This document shows positions 23,836 to 35,632 of a DNA stretch of 64,000 bases, piece by piece (the stretch's first letter is position 1; every line of letters begins with the position of its first letter). The notes under the pieces are model-generated. The model made no database searches, had not been told where the DNA came from, and worked only from the letters and a program-made list of their open reading frames with translations. The stretch is from Herbiconiux moechotypicola (lineage in GTDB: Bacteria > Actinomycetota > Actinomycetes > Actinomycetales > Microbacteriaceae): the NCBI RefSeq assembly GCF_024979255.1, contig NZ_JANLCN010000008.1, positions 1 through 64,000 on the forward strand, read 5' to 3'. A program made the position numbers and the translations under genes.

Positions 23836-25146
23836 ATGTTCGAACCCCGTCGCCGCACCGTGCGGCGCACCCTCACCGTAGGAGCCATCGCGCTCTCGGC
23901 GGCCCTCGTGGTCACCGGATGCTCGGGCGGAGGTGACGACGGCGTGGCCGAGGACGGCACCGTCACCCTCACCTACAACACCTGGATCCCCTCGGCCGAG
24001 CAGTGGGCGCCCATCATCGAGGCGTTCGAGGCCGAGAACCCCGACATCACGATCGACTTCCAGGGCGCCGACGGCGCGAGCAACTACCTCGGCGAGCTCG
24101 ACAACCTCATCCTCGCCGGCGAGGTGCCCGACATGTACGGCATCCAGGTGGGCTCGGCGTTCGACGACTACTCGGAGTACGCGCTCGACACGGCCGACTA
24201 CGCCTCCGACTGGATCGACGGCATCAAGCCCGAGCTGCTCGAGTCGACCACCAACTCCGACGGCGTCGTGGCGGCTCTGCCCATCCTCACCGCGGGCAGC
24301 GAGTTCTACCTCTACAACGAGACTCTCTTCGACGAGCTCGGCCTCAGCCTGCCGACCGACTACGCGAGCCTGCTCGACGTGAGTGAGAAGGCCGCGGCGG
24401 CCGGGTATACGCCGTTCGCCATGGGAGCGGCCGACGCCTGGCACGCCTCCGACTTCTTCGTGTGGCTCAGCAACCAGTACGGCGACGGCGGCGACATCTA
24501 CGAGGCCGCGGCCGGCGACCTCGCCTGGGACTCGGAGAACCTCATCGCCGCGGCCGAGGCCTGGCAGGGGCTGTTCACCGACGGCGTGTTCCAGCAGGGC
24601 GCGACCTCCACCACGACCTACCCGTCGGCGCGTGACGACTACTTCATGGCACGCAAGTCGCTCGCCATGCCCACCGGGTCGTGGCACGTGAGCGCCACCC
24701 TGGCCGGCAACTCGGAGACCCCGGGCAGCGCGGTGGAGAACGACGTGCTGGGCATGGCGCCGTTCCCGACCATCGGCGACAACGAGGCCTCCTCCACCAC
24801 GGGCGTCGACTACGCGCTCGCGCTGAGCTCGGAGCTCTCGGGCGCGAAGCTCGAGGCGGCGGCGAAGTTCGCCGAGTTCCTGGCCGTGGGCGAGGGGCAG
24901 CAGATCTGGGTGAACACCATGCAGGGCTTCCCCGCCGCCAGCGGCATCTCGGCCGAGATCGGCTCCGACAACACCGAGACCGCGCTGGAGAGCGTGGCCG
25001 CGGTGACCGAGGCGCTGCAGAACGCCGAGTACCCGCGCAAGCTCACCTCGCCCAACGAGGGACTCGAGAGCGACCTCGGCATCGTGCTGCAGAACATCGC
25101 GAACGGGGCCGACCCGGCGAGCGAGCTGGCGACGCTCAACCAGTAG
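23836..25146 (+). CDS. extracellular sugar-binding lipoprotein of the ABC importer
   Basis: A 436-residue solute-binding protein. The signal peptide ends in the lipobox VVTGC (Cys about residue 31), so it is lipid-anchored outside the membrane. The mature part has the family-1 fold: VTLTYNTWIPSAEQWAPIIE, YGIQVG, and a Trp/Asp-rich region WHASDFFVWLSNQYGDGG around 200. AAGGAGGATCA provides a strong ribosome binding site. Third gene of the importer operon. The neighbouring GH51 and GH2 enzymes suggest arabino- or galacto-oligosaccharide ligands. Confidence 0.93.
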   Translation: MFEPRRRTVRRTLTVGAIALSAALVVTGCSGGGDDGVAEDGTVTLTYNTWIPSAEQWAPIIEAFEAENPDITIDFQGADGASNYLGELDNLILAGEVPDMYGIQVGSAFDDYSEYALDTADYASDWIDGIKPELLESTTNSDGVVAALPILTAGSEFYLYNETLFDELGLSLPTDYASLLDVSEKAAAAGYTPFAMGAADAWHASDFFVWLSNQYGDGGDIYEAAAGDLAWDSENLIAAAEAWQGLFTDGVFQQGATSTTTYPSARDDYFMARKSLAMPTGSWHVSATLAGNSETPGSAVENDVLGMAPFPTIGDNEASSTTGVDYALALSSELSGAKLEAAAKFAEFLAVGEGQQIWVNTMQGFPAASGISAEIGSDNTETALESVAAVTEALQNAEYPRKLTSPNEGLESDLGIVLQNIANGADPASELATLNQ

Positions 25147-25158
25147 CGGTTCTCCCGC

Positions 25159-25188
25159 AAGGGCCCGGCGTTCGCGCGCCGGGCCCTT
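25159..25188 (+). terminator. hairpin terminator after the sugar importer
   Basis: AAGGGCCCGGCG pairs perfectly with CGCCGGGCCCTT around a six-base loop, 13 bases after the binding-protein stop. There is no long T-tract. Confidence 0.75.
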
Positions 25189-25203
25189 CGTCGTATCGCG
25201 CAA

Positions 25204-25260
25204 AGACGAACGTGGCGGTGGATGAGCACCAGAGGGGGCCATCCACCGCCACGTTCGTCT
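25204..25260. repeat. 57-base perfect palindrome between convergent genes
   Basis: Two 21-base perfect arms (AGACGAACGTGGCGGTGGAT-, 25204-25224 and 25240-25260) flank a 15-base loop. It lies between the importer operon and the convergent GH51 gene, just after a separate terminator. Confidence 0.9.
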
Positions 25261-25281
25261 GAGCGGGATGAGGGATGCGGG

Positions 25282-26790
25282 TCAGGCGACGGTGAGGCGC
25301 ACCATGCTCCACGAGACGGGCGGGAGCTCGATGGTGAGCGCTCCATCGGCCAGGGCGGCCGTGGGGTTGGGGGTGGGCAGCACCGAGGTGGAGTCCTGCT
25401 CGCTGGCGCGCCAGTGCACGTCGTCGTTCGAGAACGTCAGCGCCTCCACGAGGGAGACGTCGCCGAAGGCGGTGGCGTCGAGACGGATGCTCGTGGCGGC
25501 GTCGAGTGCGCGGTTCACCACGAAGAGAGCCATCGTGCCCGCATCCGCGTCGTGCGTGGCGACGGCGTCGACGAGCTCGGAGGAGCCGAACCGCGCGTTC
25601 TCGTAGCTAGGCGAGTCGATGGCCACCCGCAGCACCCGGCCCGCGGCGAAGCGCGAGGTGAGCGCGAAGGGGTGGAAGATCGTCTGCCGCCAGGCCGCAC
25701 CACCCGGCTCGGTCATGATGGGCGCGATGGCGTTCACGAGCTGCGCCTGGCTGGCGGAGTGCACGCGGTCGGTGTTGCGCAGCAGCGAGATGAGCAGGTT
25801 GCCCACCACGACGGCGTCGGCAACCGTGTAGCGGTCCTCCTCCATGCGCGGGGCCACTGGCCACTCGCCACCGGTGATGATTCCCGGGTTCTCCTCCTCG
25901 TGGTACCACACGTTCCACTCGTCGAACGAGATGCCGATCTTCTTCGGCGACTTGCGGGCGGCGCCCACCGCGTCGGCGGTGGCGGCGACCGAGGCGACGA
26001 AGTAGTCGAGATCGTCGGCCGCGGCCAGGAACGACGGGAGGTCGTTCTCCTCGCGGTAGTAGGCGTGGGCCGAGATGAGGTCGACCTCGTCGTAGGCCTC
26101 GGTGAGCACGATGCGTTCCCACTCGCCGAAGGTGGGCATGTTCGACGACGAGGAGCCGCACGCCACGAGCGTGAGCTCGGGGAACATCTGCCGCATGCCG
26201 CGTGCCGTCTCGGCGGCGAGCCGGCCGTATTCGGTGGCGGTCTTGTGGCCGAGCTGCCACGGGCCGTCCATCTCGTTGCCGAGGCACCAGAAGGTGATGC
26301 CGTGCGGCTCGTCGACGCCGTGGCTGCGGCGAAGCTCCGACAGTGCGGTGCCGCCGGGCGCGTTGCTGTACTCGAGCAGCTCGAGCGCCTCCTGGATGCC
26401 GCGGGTGCCGAGGTTCACGGCCATCATCGCCTCGGTGCCGGAGGCCTTCGTCCAGGCCATGAACTCGTTGAGGCCGAAGGCGTTGGTCTCGGTGGAGTGC
26501 CAGGCGAGGTCGTAGCGCACGGGGCGGTCGGCTGCGGGGCCGACACCGTCCTCCCACTTGTAGCCCGAGACGAAGTTGCCGCCGGGGTAGCGCACGGTGC
26601 TCACACCGAGCTCCTTCACGAGGTCGAGCACGTCGCCGCGGAAGCCTTGGGCGTCGGCGCTCGGGTGGCCCGGCTCGTAGATGCCGGTGTACACGCAGCG
26701 GCCGAGATGCTCGACGAAGCTGCCGAAGGTCTCGCGGCGCACGGGCCCGACGGTGAACGAGGGGTCGATGGCGATGCGGGCGGAATGCAC
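25282..26790 (-). CDS. abfA: alpha-L-arabinofuranosidase, GH51
   Basis: A 502-residue intracellular glycosidase. The GH51 barrel is complete: TFGSFVEHLGRCVYTGIYEP near the start, VRYPGGNFVSGYKWEDG, acid/base Glu173 in CLGNEMDGPWQ and nucleophile Glu291 in SFDEWNVWY. The C-terminal beta-sandwich ends ELPPVSWSMVRL. There is no signal peptide, so it removes arabinofuranosyl groups from imported oligosaccharides. The start is a GTG with AGAGAGGA upstream. Operators O3 and O4 lie between it and the divergent GH2 gene. Confidence 0.94.
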   Translation of the reverse strand: MHSARIAIDPSFTVGPVRRETFGSFVEHLGRCVYTGIYEPGHPSADAQGFRGDVLDLVKELGVSTVRYPGGNFVSGYKWEDGVGPAADRPVRYDLAWHSTETNAFGLNEFMAWTKASGTEAMMAVNLGTRGIQEALELLEYSNAPGGTALSELRRSHGVDEPHGITFWCLGNEMDGPWQLGHKTATEYGRLAAETARGMRQMFPELTLVACGSSSSNMPTFGEWERIVLTEAYDEVDLISAHAYYREENDLPSFLAAADDLDYFVASVAATADAVGAARKSPKKIGISFDEWNVWYHEEENPGIITGGEWPVAPRMEEDRYTVADAVVVGNLLISLLRNTDRVHSASQAQLVNAIAPIMTEPGGAAWRQTIFHPFALTSRFAAGRVLRVAIDSPSYENARFGSSELVDAVATHDADAGTMALFVVNRALDAATSIRLDATAFGDVSLVEALTFSNDDVHWRASEQDSTSVLPTPNPTAALADGALTIELPPVSWSMVRLTVA

Positions 26791-26855
26791 GTGTCCGCTG
26801 GTCCTCTCTGACTGATCGTTCGAACGCGCGGGCCCCAGCGGGCGCGCGCTCGGCT

Positions 26856-26873
26856 CAATTCATCGTTGTACTG
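26856..26873. promoter_or_regulatory. operator O4 of the LacI-type regulator
   Basis: On the minus strand it reads CAGTACAACGATGAATTG, matching 13 of 18 positions of the operator derived from O1-O3. It is placed to control GH51 and lies 31 bases centre to centre from O3. Confidence 0.55.
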
Positions 26874-26886
26874 TTTGCATCGACTA

Positions 26887-30125
<3,239 letters not shown>

Positions 30126-30158
30126 CCCCGCTCCACCTTCACCGTTGAAAGGACGCCC

Positions 30159-31409
30159 ATGAGAATCGCCTCCGCCGAGGTGCTCGTCGCGAGCCCCGGC
30201 CGCAACTTCGTCACTCTGCGCATCACCACCGAGGACGGCGTGACCGGGCTCGGCGACGCCACCCTCAACGGCCGCGAGCTCGCGGTGGCCGCCTACCTCG
30301 CCGAGCACCTGGTGCCGCTGCTCATCGGCCGCGACGCCCACGCCATCGAGGACACCTGGCAGTACCTCTACCGCGGCGCCTACTGGCGGCGCGGGCCGGT
30401 GACGATGGCGTCGATCGCGGCCGTCGACACGGCGCTCTGGGACATCAAGGCCAAGGTCGCCGGTCTTCCGCTCTACCAGCTGCTCGGGGGCCGCAGCCGC
30501 GACGGGCTGCTCGTGTACGGCCACGCCTCGGGGGCCGAACTGCCGGAGCTGTATGACTCCATCCGCGAGCACCTCGAGGAGGGGTACCGCGCGATCCGGG
30601 TGCAGACGGGCATCCCTGGGCTGCCCTCGGTGTATGGGGTCGCGTCGAGCCGCAACGCCTCGGCGGGCACCGCGGAGGGCACCGATGCGCGTTACGACTA
30701 CGAGCCGGCACGCCGCAGCGCCGTGCCGGTGGAGGAGCGGTGGGACACGCGGGCGTACCTGCGCCACGCGCCCGGCGTGTTCGAGGCCGTGCGCAACGAG
30801 TTCGGGCCCGAGCTGCCGCTGCTGCACGACGCCCACCACCGGCTCACGCCCATTCAGGCCGCGAAGCTCGGCAAGTCGCTCGAGCCCTACGACCTGTTCT
30901 GGCTCGAAGACGTCACACCCGCCGAGAACCAGGCCGCCCTGCGGCGGGTGCGCGAGCACACCACCACACCGCTCGCGATCGGCGAGGTGTTCAACACCAT
31001 CTGGGACTACCGCGAACTGTTCGAGGAGCAGCTCATCGACTACGTGCGGAGCCCTGTCACGCACGCCGGCGGCATCACGGGCCTCCGGCGCATCTTCGAC
31101 TACGCGGCGGTGTATCAGATCAAGTCGGGCGTGCACGGGCCCACCGACGTGTCACCGGTCGGGCTGGCCGCTGCGGTGCACCTGGGGATCGCGATCCCGA
31201 ACTTCGGCATCCAGGAGTACATGCAGCACAGCCCGGCGACGAACGAGCTGTTCCGGCCCGGCTACGCGTTCGCCGAGGGCAAGCTCATGCCGAGCGAGAC
31301 GCCGGGGCTCGGGGTGTCATACGACGACGTCGTGGCCGCCGCGCATCCGTACGAGGCGGCGTACCTGCCCGTGAACCGGCTGCTCGACGGGTCGATGCAC
31401 GACTGGTGA
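30159..31409 (+). CDS. manD: enolase-superfamily dehydratase, ManD/RspA (mannonate dehydratase) type
   Basis: A 416-residue enolase-superfamily sugar-acid dehydratase. The N-terminal lid ([20 protein letters not shown]) and [20 protein letters not shown] are typical of the ManD family. Barrel metal ligands appear in [20 protein letters not shown] and AIGEVFN. Some members convert D-mannonate or D-gluconate to 2-keto-3-deoxygluconate, others have little activity, so the substrate is uncertain. It starts 33 bases after the GH2 gene behind GAAAGGACG and is probably the last gene of that operon. Confidence 0.88.
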   Translation: MRIASAEVLVASPGRNFVTLRITTEDGVTGLGDATLNGRELAVAAYLAEHLVPLLIGRDAHAIEDTWQYLYRGAYWRRGPVTMASIAAVDTALWDIKAKVAGLPLYQLLGGRSRDGLLVYGHASGAELPELYDSIREHLEEGYRAIRVQTGIPGLPSVYGVASSRNASAGTAEGTDARYDYEPARRSAVPVEERWDTRAYLRHAPGVFEAVRNEFGPELPLLHDAHHRLTPIQAAKLGKSLEPYDLFWLEDVTPAENQAALRRVREHTTTPLAIGEVFNTIWDYRELFEEQLIDYVRSPVTHAGGITGLRRIFDYAAVYQIKSGVHGPTDVSPVGLAAAVHLGIAIPNFGIQEYMQHSPATNELFRPGYAFAEGKLMPSETPGLGVSYDDVVAAAHPYEAAYLPVNRLLDGSMHDW

Positions 31410-31428
31410 GCGAGCGGATGCGCCGGGC

Positions 31429-31920
31429 TCAGACCCAGAAGCCTTCGTGCGCGGCGGCCGCCTCGTCTTCGAGGTGCGGCCCCGACACCAGGATGCGGCG
31501 CTGACCACGCGCGAAGACTTCGCGGCAGGGCAGCGAGAAGGTGGGGTTCTCGGGGTGGTCGCCGGTGAGCTCGAGGAGCCGGTGCTCCGAGAGGGCGTAG
31601 ACCACGCGGTCGATGCCGGTCCAGTAGGCGGCGCCCGAGCACATGGCGCAGGGCTCGGCGCTCGTGTAGAGGGTCGAGCCCACCATGCCGTCGGGCCCGC
31701 CGGCGGCGCGGAAGGCGGTGGCGACGGCGACCAGCTCGGCGTGCCGCGTGGGGTCGCCGTCGGGCGGGAGCGAGTCGTTGCCGGCTTCGGCGAGCACCGT
31801 GCCGTCGGCCGCGACGACGAGAGATCCGAAGGGGTGCCGCCCGGCCCCGCGTGATGCTTCGGCGACGCGGAGGCTGCGGCGCAGGAGTGCGAGGTCGTGG
31901 GCATCGAGAGTCTCGGGCAT
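31429..31920 (-). CDS. nucleoside/cytidine-type deaminase
   Basis: A 163-residue zinc deaminase. The catalytic motifs are intact: HAELVA (His ligand and general-acid Glu) and PCAMCSGA (two Cys ligands), with the helix RRVVYALSEHRL typical of the guanine-deaminase/TadA-like group. The start ATG at 31920 has GGAG three bases before it. It stands alone between the sugar operon and the dGTPase gene on the other strand. Substrate unknown: guanine, cytosine or a tRNA adenosine are possible. Confidence 0.88.
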   Translation of the reverse strand: MPETLDAHDLALLRRSLRVAEASRGAGRHPFGSLVVAADGTVLAEAGNDSLPPDGDPTRHAELVAVATAFRAAGGPDGMVGSTLYTSAEPCAMCSGAAYWTGIDRVVYALSEHRLLELTGDHPENPTFSLPCREVFARGQRRILVSGPHLEDEAAAAHEGFWV

Positions 31921-31972
31921 GGCTCCAGCCTGCCATGCCCCGCCGGGGCGGACAGGAGGGCAGACTGGGGGG

Positions 31973-33658
31973 ATGGATTCCGCCCCCGTCCTCGGAAGCA
32001 CGTCCCGTGGCAGCACCGCCCGCACCGCCCGCCGCGAGCCCGAGGTGCTCGACGAGCTGCAGCGGGCCGAGCGGCTCCCCGAATTCAGGGTCGACCTCGA
32101 GCGGGTGCGCTTCTCGCCGTACTTCTCCCGGCTGTCGGCGGTGACGCAGGTCATCTCGCAGGCCGGGGCCAGCGCCCTCATCCACAACCGGCTCACCCAC
32201 TCCCTCAAGGTCACCGCCGTGGCCCGCACGATCGCGGTGGGGCTGGATGCGCGGTCGGAGCCGCGCGGAGACGGCGTCACCACCACGAGCGCGGGGGCCA
32301 CCGCGTGCGACGCCGTGGTCGTGCAGGCCGCAGCGAGTGCGCACGACCTCGGGCATCCGCCGTTCGGGCACCTGGGTGAGAACGTGCTCAACCGCATCGC
32401 GCGGGGCACGCTCGGGCTCGCCGACGGGTTCGAGGGGAACGCTCAGACCTACCGCATCCTCACCACCCTCGACGTGTGCGAGGCGGCCGACGCGGGGCTC
32501 AACCTCACCGCGGCCGTGCGGAGCGCCGTGGCGAAGTACCCGTGGTCGCCGAGGGTGGGGTCGCCGGGGCCGGGGCCGGGGTCGGGGCCGCGGCCGGGGC
32601 CGGGGGCGGGGCTGGGGCCTGGGTCCGAGCCAGGCCCCGCATCCGGTGCCCGGTCGGGGTCGGCCGTCGTGCAATCCGCCTCCGCCCTCCCGCCCGGGCT
32701 CAAGCTCGTCGACGGCGAGGTCGTGGTGCGCAAGTACTCGGCCTACCTGCTCGACGAGGACGACCTCGTCGACGCCCGCCTCTGCGCCCCGGGGCTCGCG
32801 CCCGGGCAGCAGACGCTGGAGTGCTCGGTGATGGACATCGCCGACGACATCGCCTACTCGGTGCACGACGTCGACGACTTCTACCGCGCCGGCATCCTCA
32901 GCCAGGTGGCGGTGGCCCGGGAGTTCCGCGGGTGGCTCGCGAACTCGGCGGGGCTCCGGATGCTCGACGCCCCCGAACTCGAGATCGAGGGTACGCGCAA
33001 CCGCGCCGGCGAGGGGCTCGAGGCGCTGCGGCGGCGCATGCACCGCGACGACCCGTGGATCGCCGACGACGACGCCTTCGCCGACGCGGTCGCCGTGGTG
33101 ACCGACGATCTCGTGGAGGGGCTGCTGTCGACCGTGTTCGACGGCTCGATCGCCGCCGAGCGACGGCTCTCGGCCTTCACCAGCCGGTGGATCGCGTACC
33201 TCGAGCGCTCGATCGTCGACGCTCCCGCCGACACGCCGCGCACGGGGCTCATCACGCTCGACACCCGCGCCTGGCACGAGGTGAAGGTGCTGAAGTTCGT
33301 GCACAAGCACTTCATCCTCAACCGGCCCGACATCGCGATGTACCAGCGCGGGCTCAGCCAGGTGCTGGTGTCGCTCGTGGGGGCGTTCACCGAGTGGCTC
33401 GACGACGACCACGACCGCAAGCGCGTGCCGCGGCGGCTGCTCGAGATGGTGGCCCTCGCCGACGCGGGGTACCGGCGGCTGGCGGCCGAGCATCCGGAGC
33501 GCCTCGACGACCGCTCGCCCGCCGCGCTGCAACGGCTCGGGCGGGGACGCGGGGTGATCGACTACGTGGCGTCGCTCTCCGACGGGCAGGCCATCGCGGT
33601 GGGGGAGGCGCTCAAGGGGAGCACCGACCGGCTGTGGGACATCGGGCAGAGTCTGTGA
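31973..33658 (+). CDS. dgt: dGTP triphosphohydrolase-like HD protein
   Basis: A 561-residue protein of the Dgt family. HD-domain residues are visible: RLTHSLKV, SAHDLGHPPFGHLGE (about 120-135) and DIADDIAYSVHDVDDF (about 285). These enzymes remove triphosphate from dNTPs and help control nucleotide pools. Residues about 197-230 are a Gly/Pro-rich low-complexity insertion. It does not overlap the deaminase gene and is transcribed away from it. The downstream alpha/beta hydrolase begins 37 bases later and may be co-transcribed. Confidence 0.88.
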   Translation: MDSAPVLGSTSRGSTARTARREPEVLDELQRAERLPEFRVDLERVRFSPYFSRLSAVTQVISQAGASALIHNRLTHSLKVTAVARTIAVGLDARSEPRGDGVTTTSAGATACDAVVVQAAASAHDLGHPPFGHLGENVLNRIARGTLGLADGFEGNAQTYRILTTLDVCEAADAGLNLTAAVRSAVAKYPWSPRVGSPGPGPGSGPRPGPGAGLGPGSEPGPASGARSGSAVVQSASALPPGLKLVDGEVVVRKYSAYLLDEDDLVDARLCAPGLAPGQQTLECSVMDIADDIAYSVHDVDDFYRAGILSQVAVAREFRGWLANSAGLRMLDAPELEIEGTRNRAGEGLEALRRRMHRDDPWIADDDAFADAVAVVTDDLVEGLLSTVFDGSIAAERRLSAFTSRWIAYLERSIVDAPADTPRTGLITLDTRAWHEVKVLKFVHKHFILNRPDIAMYQRGLSQVLVSLVGAFTEWLDDDHDRKRVPRRLLEMVALADAGYRRLAAEHPERLDDRSPAALQRLGRGRGVIDYVASLSDGQAIAVGEALKGSTDRLWDIGQSL

Positions 33659-33695
33659 GCGGTGCGGGCGTGGGCGCGGGTGCGACGAAGGGGAT

Positions 33696-34505
33696 GTGGT
33701 GAGCGGAACGGGCGGGACGAGCGGGGAGTTCGTGATCGGTGGGGTGCGGCTGGCGTACCTCGACGAGGGGCCGGGCGACGGGCCGGTCGTGCTCAACCTG
33801 CACGGGCTCGGACAGGGGTCGGCGGTCGACCGGGAGAACCCCCTCGTCGACTGGGCGGGGCTGACGGATGCGGGCTACCGCGTGATCTCGTACGACGCGC
33901 GGGGGCACGGTGCGTCGGGTGGCGAGGCACAGCCGGAGACGTACCGATGGGACGCGCTCGCCGACGATCTGCTGGCGGTGGCCGAGCTGGTGTCGCCGGG
34001 GGTGCCCGTGCGGGCGTTCGGCATCTCGATGGGCACGGCGACGATCCTCACGGCGCTCGTGCGGGAGCCCTCGCGGTTCGAGCGGGTGGTGCTCGGTGCA
34101 CCGCCGACGGCCTGGGAGACGCGAGCCTCGCAGGGGGCGCTGTACGAGAAGTTCGCGACCATGGTGGAGTCGACGGGGGCGGTGGCGTTCGCTGATCTGA
34201 TGGCGCGGTCGCCGGCCCCGCCGATCTTCGCGGAGAGGTCGCCGGGTGCCGGGCCGACGCCGCGGGAGGAGGTGCTGCCGTCGGTGTTCCGGGGGGCCGG
34301 GGCGTCCGATCTGCCGGCACCGGAGTCGCTGCGCGGTGTGCCCACGCCCGCGCTGGTGCTCGCCTGGGCGACCGACGCCGGGCATCCGCTCTCCACCGCG
34401 GAACGGCTCGTGGAGCTGCTGCCCGAGGCCGAGCTGCACGTGTCGCACACCGCCGCCGACGTGCGCACCTGGGCGGCGCGCGCCGCAACGTTCTTCGCCG
34501 CCTGA
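33696..34505 (+). CDS. alpha/beta hydrolase
   Basis: A 269-residue alpha/beta hydrolase fold. The oxyanion region NLHGLGQGS, the nucleophile elbow GISMGTA (Ser), the acidic residue in WATDAGHP and the His in HVSHTAADV form the triad. A second GTG at 33699 is an equally good start. It follows the dGTPase-like gene by 37 bases. The substrate cannot be predicted. Confidence 0.84.
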   Translation: MVSGTGGTSGEFVIGGVRLAYLDEGPGDGPVVLNLHGLGQGSAVDRENPLVDWAGLTDAGYRVISYDARGHGASGGEAQPETYRWDALADDLLAVAELVSPGVPVRAFGISMGTATILTALVREPSRFERVVLGAPPTAWETRASQGALYEKFATMVESTGAVAFADLMARSPAPPIFAERSPGAGPTPREEVLPSVFRGAGASDLPAPESLRGVPTPALVLAWATDAGHPLSTAERLVELLPEAELHVSHTAADVRTWAARAATFFAA

Positions 34506-34554
34506 GCCGCGTCCCCGTCGTCCGCGCCCTGCTTCCGCGCCCATCGCCCCGCGC

Positions 34555-34657
34555 ATCCCGTCTTTCTCGCCGCGGTGCGGCCGGGTGTGGGTTCAGAAAG
34601 ACAGGATTGAGCGCCCACGGCGCGAATGCGGCGGCGTATGCCGCGATTCGTGTCTTT
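34555..34657. repeat. compound inverted repeats in an intergenic region
   Basis: ATCCCGTCTTTCT (34555-34567) pairs with AGAAAGACAGGAT (34595-34607) with one mismatch. AAAGACA (34597-34603) can instead pair with TGTCTTT (34651-34657), and a smaller hairpin (34623-34650) sits inside. The 278-base space 34506-34783 holds nothing else recognisable. Confidence 0.7.
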
Positions 34658-34783
34658 GCGAACGGGGCCGCCGGGCGGTGGGCGGCGGGTGTGCGTGGGC
34701 GTGCGAGGGGTGATGGGTGCCGGGGCGGGCGGCGGTAGGGATGGTGCCTGCGCGGGGCCGGTGGTGGTGGGTGGCGGGATGGG

Positions 34784-35632
34784 TCAGGGGGTGAGGTGGG
34801 TGTGGAGGAAGGCGACGGTGCGGGTGCGGGCGGCGAGGGCGGGGTGGCCGGGGAGGTCGCGCACCTCGGTGGTGAGGACGGAGTGGGCGCGGGCGCCGAA
34901 GCCGGCCGGGTTGCCGGGGGAGGAGTCGAGTTCGATGATCTCGAAGGCGTCGCCGAGGTGGCGACGGAGGGTGTCGAAGCGGGCGCGCGGGGAGTTGCGG
35001 TCGGCGGAGAAGCGCAGGCCCAGCGCGCACACCTCGCCGGCGGAGGCGCGCTCCGCGACGCGGGAGAGCTCCGCCTCCGACATGCTCGGATCGGCCTGGC
35101 GAGCGCGACCGAGCGGGAAGGGCGCGGCGGGCTGGCTCACCACGGCCGCCAGCACGCTGTCGTCGACGGCGGCGGCGAGCGCGAAGCCGCCGGTGAAGCA
35201 CATGCCGATCACGCCGACGCCGCGGCCGGGGGTGCGTGCTGCCAGGTCGGCCGCGACGGCACGGAGGAAGAGCGTGAGCGGCCGGGAGGCGTTCACCGCG
35301 AAGGCGCGGAACTCGGCGCTCACACAGATGCGCGCCACCGTCCCGAGCAGGTAGCCACCCGAGACGGGCCGCCCCGGCTGACCGAACGGCGACGGGACCA
35401 CGACGGTGAACCCCGACTCCACGAGGTGCTCGGCCAGCCCCAGAACCTCGGGTGTGATGCCCGGAAGCTCGGGGATGAGTACAACTCCGGGCCCGGAGCC
35501 CTTCTCGAAGCAGTCGTGCTGCAGCTCGGCAGGAAGGCCGCGTCCGGTGAAGCGCGAACGGGTCCACCCGTCGAGCGTGCCGACGGGTGGAGAGCTCCCA
35601 CTCGCGGCGGAAGCGGGGGGCTCGCCGGTCAC
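34784..35632 (-). CDS. dienelactone hydrolase family protein
   Basis: A 282-residue DLH-type hydrolase. The Cys nucleophile lies in GMCFTGGFAL, as in dienelactone hydrolases, with VVVPSPFGQPGR and the acidic residue region IELDSSPGNP. The final HTHLTP is close to the expected C-terminus. The GTG start at 35632 overlaps the stop of the DUF262 gene (ATGTGA), so it is probably translated from the same mRNA. A metabolic role in lactone cleavage is the family default; the link to a nuclease-like gene is unusual. Confidence 0.82.
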   Translation of the reverse strand: MTGEPPASAASGSSPPVGTLDGWTRSRFTGRGLPAELQHDCFEKGSGPGVVLIPELPGITPEVLGLAEHLVESGFTVVVPSPFGQPGRPVSGGYLLGTVARICVSAEFRAFAVNASRPLTLFLRAVAADLAARTPGRGVGVIGMCFTGGFALAAAVDDSVLAAVVSQPAAPFPLGRARQADPSMSEAELSRVAERASAGEVCALGLRFSADRNSPRARFDTLRRHLGDAFEIIELDSSPGNPAGFGARAHSVLTTEVRDLPGHPALAARTRTVAFLHTHLTP

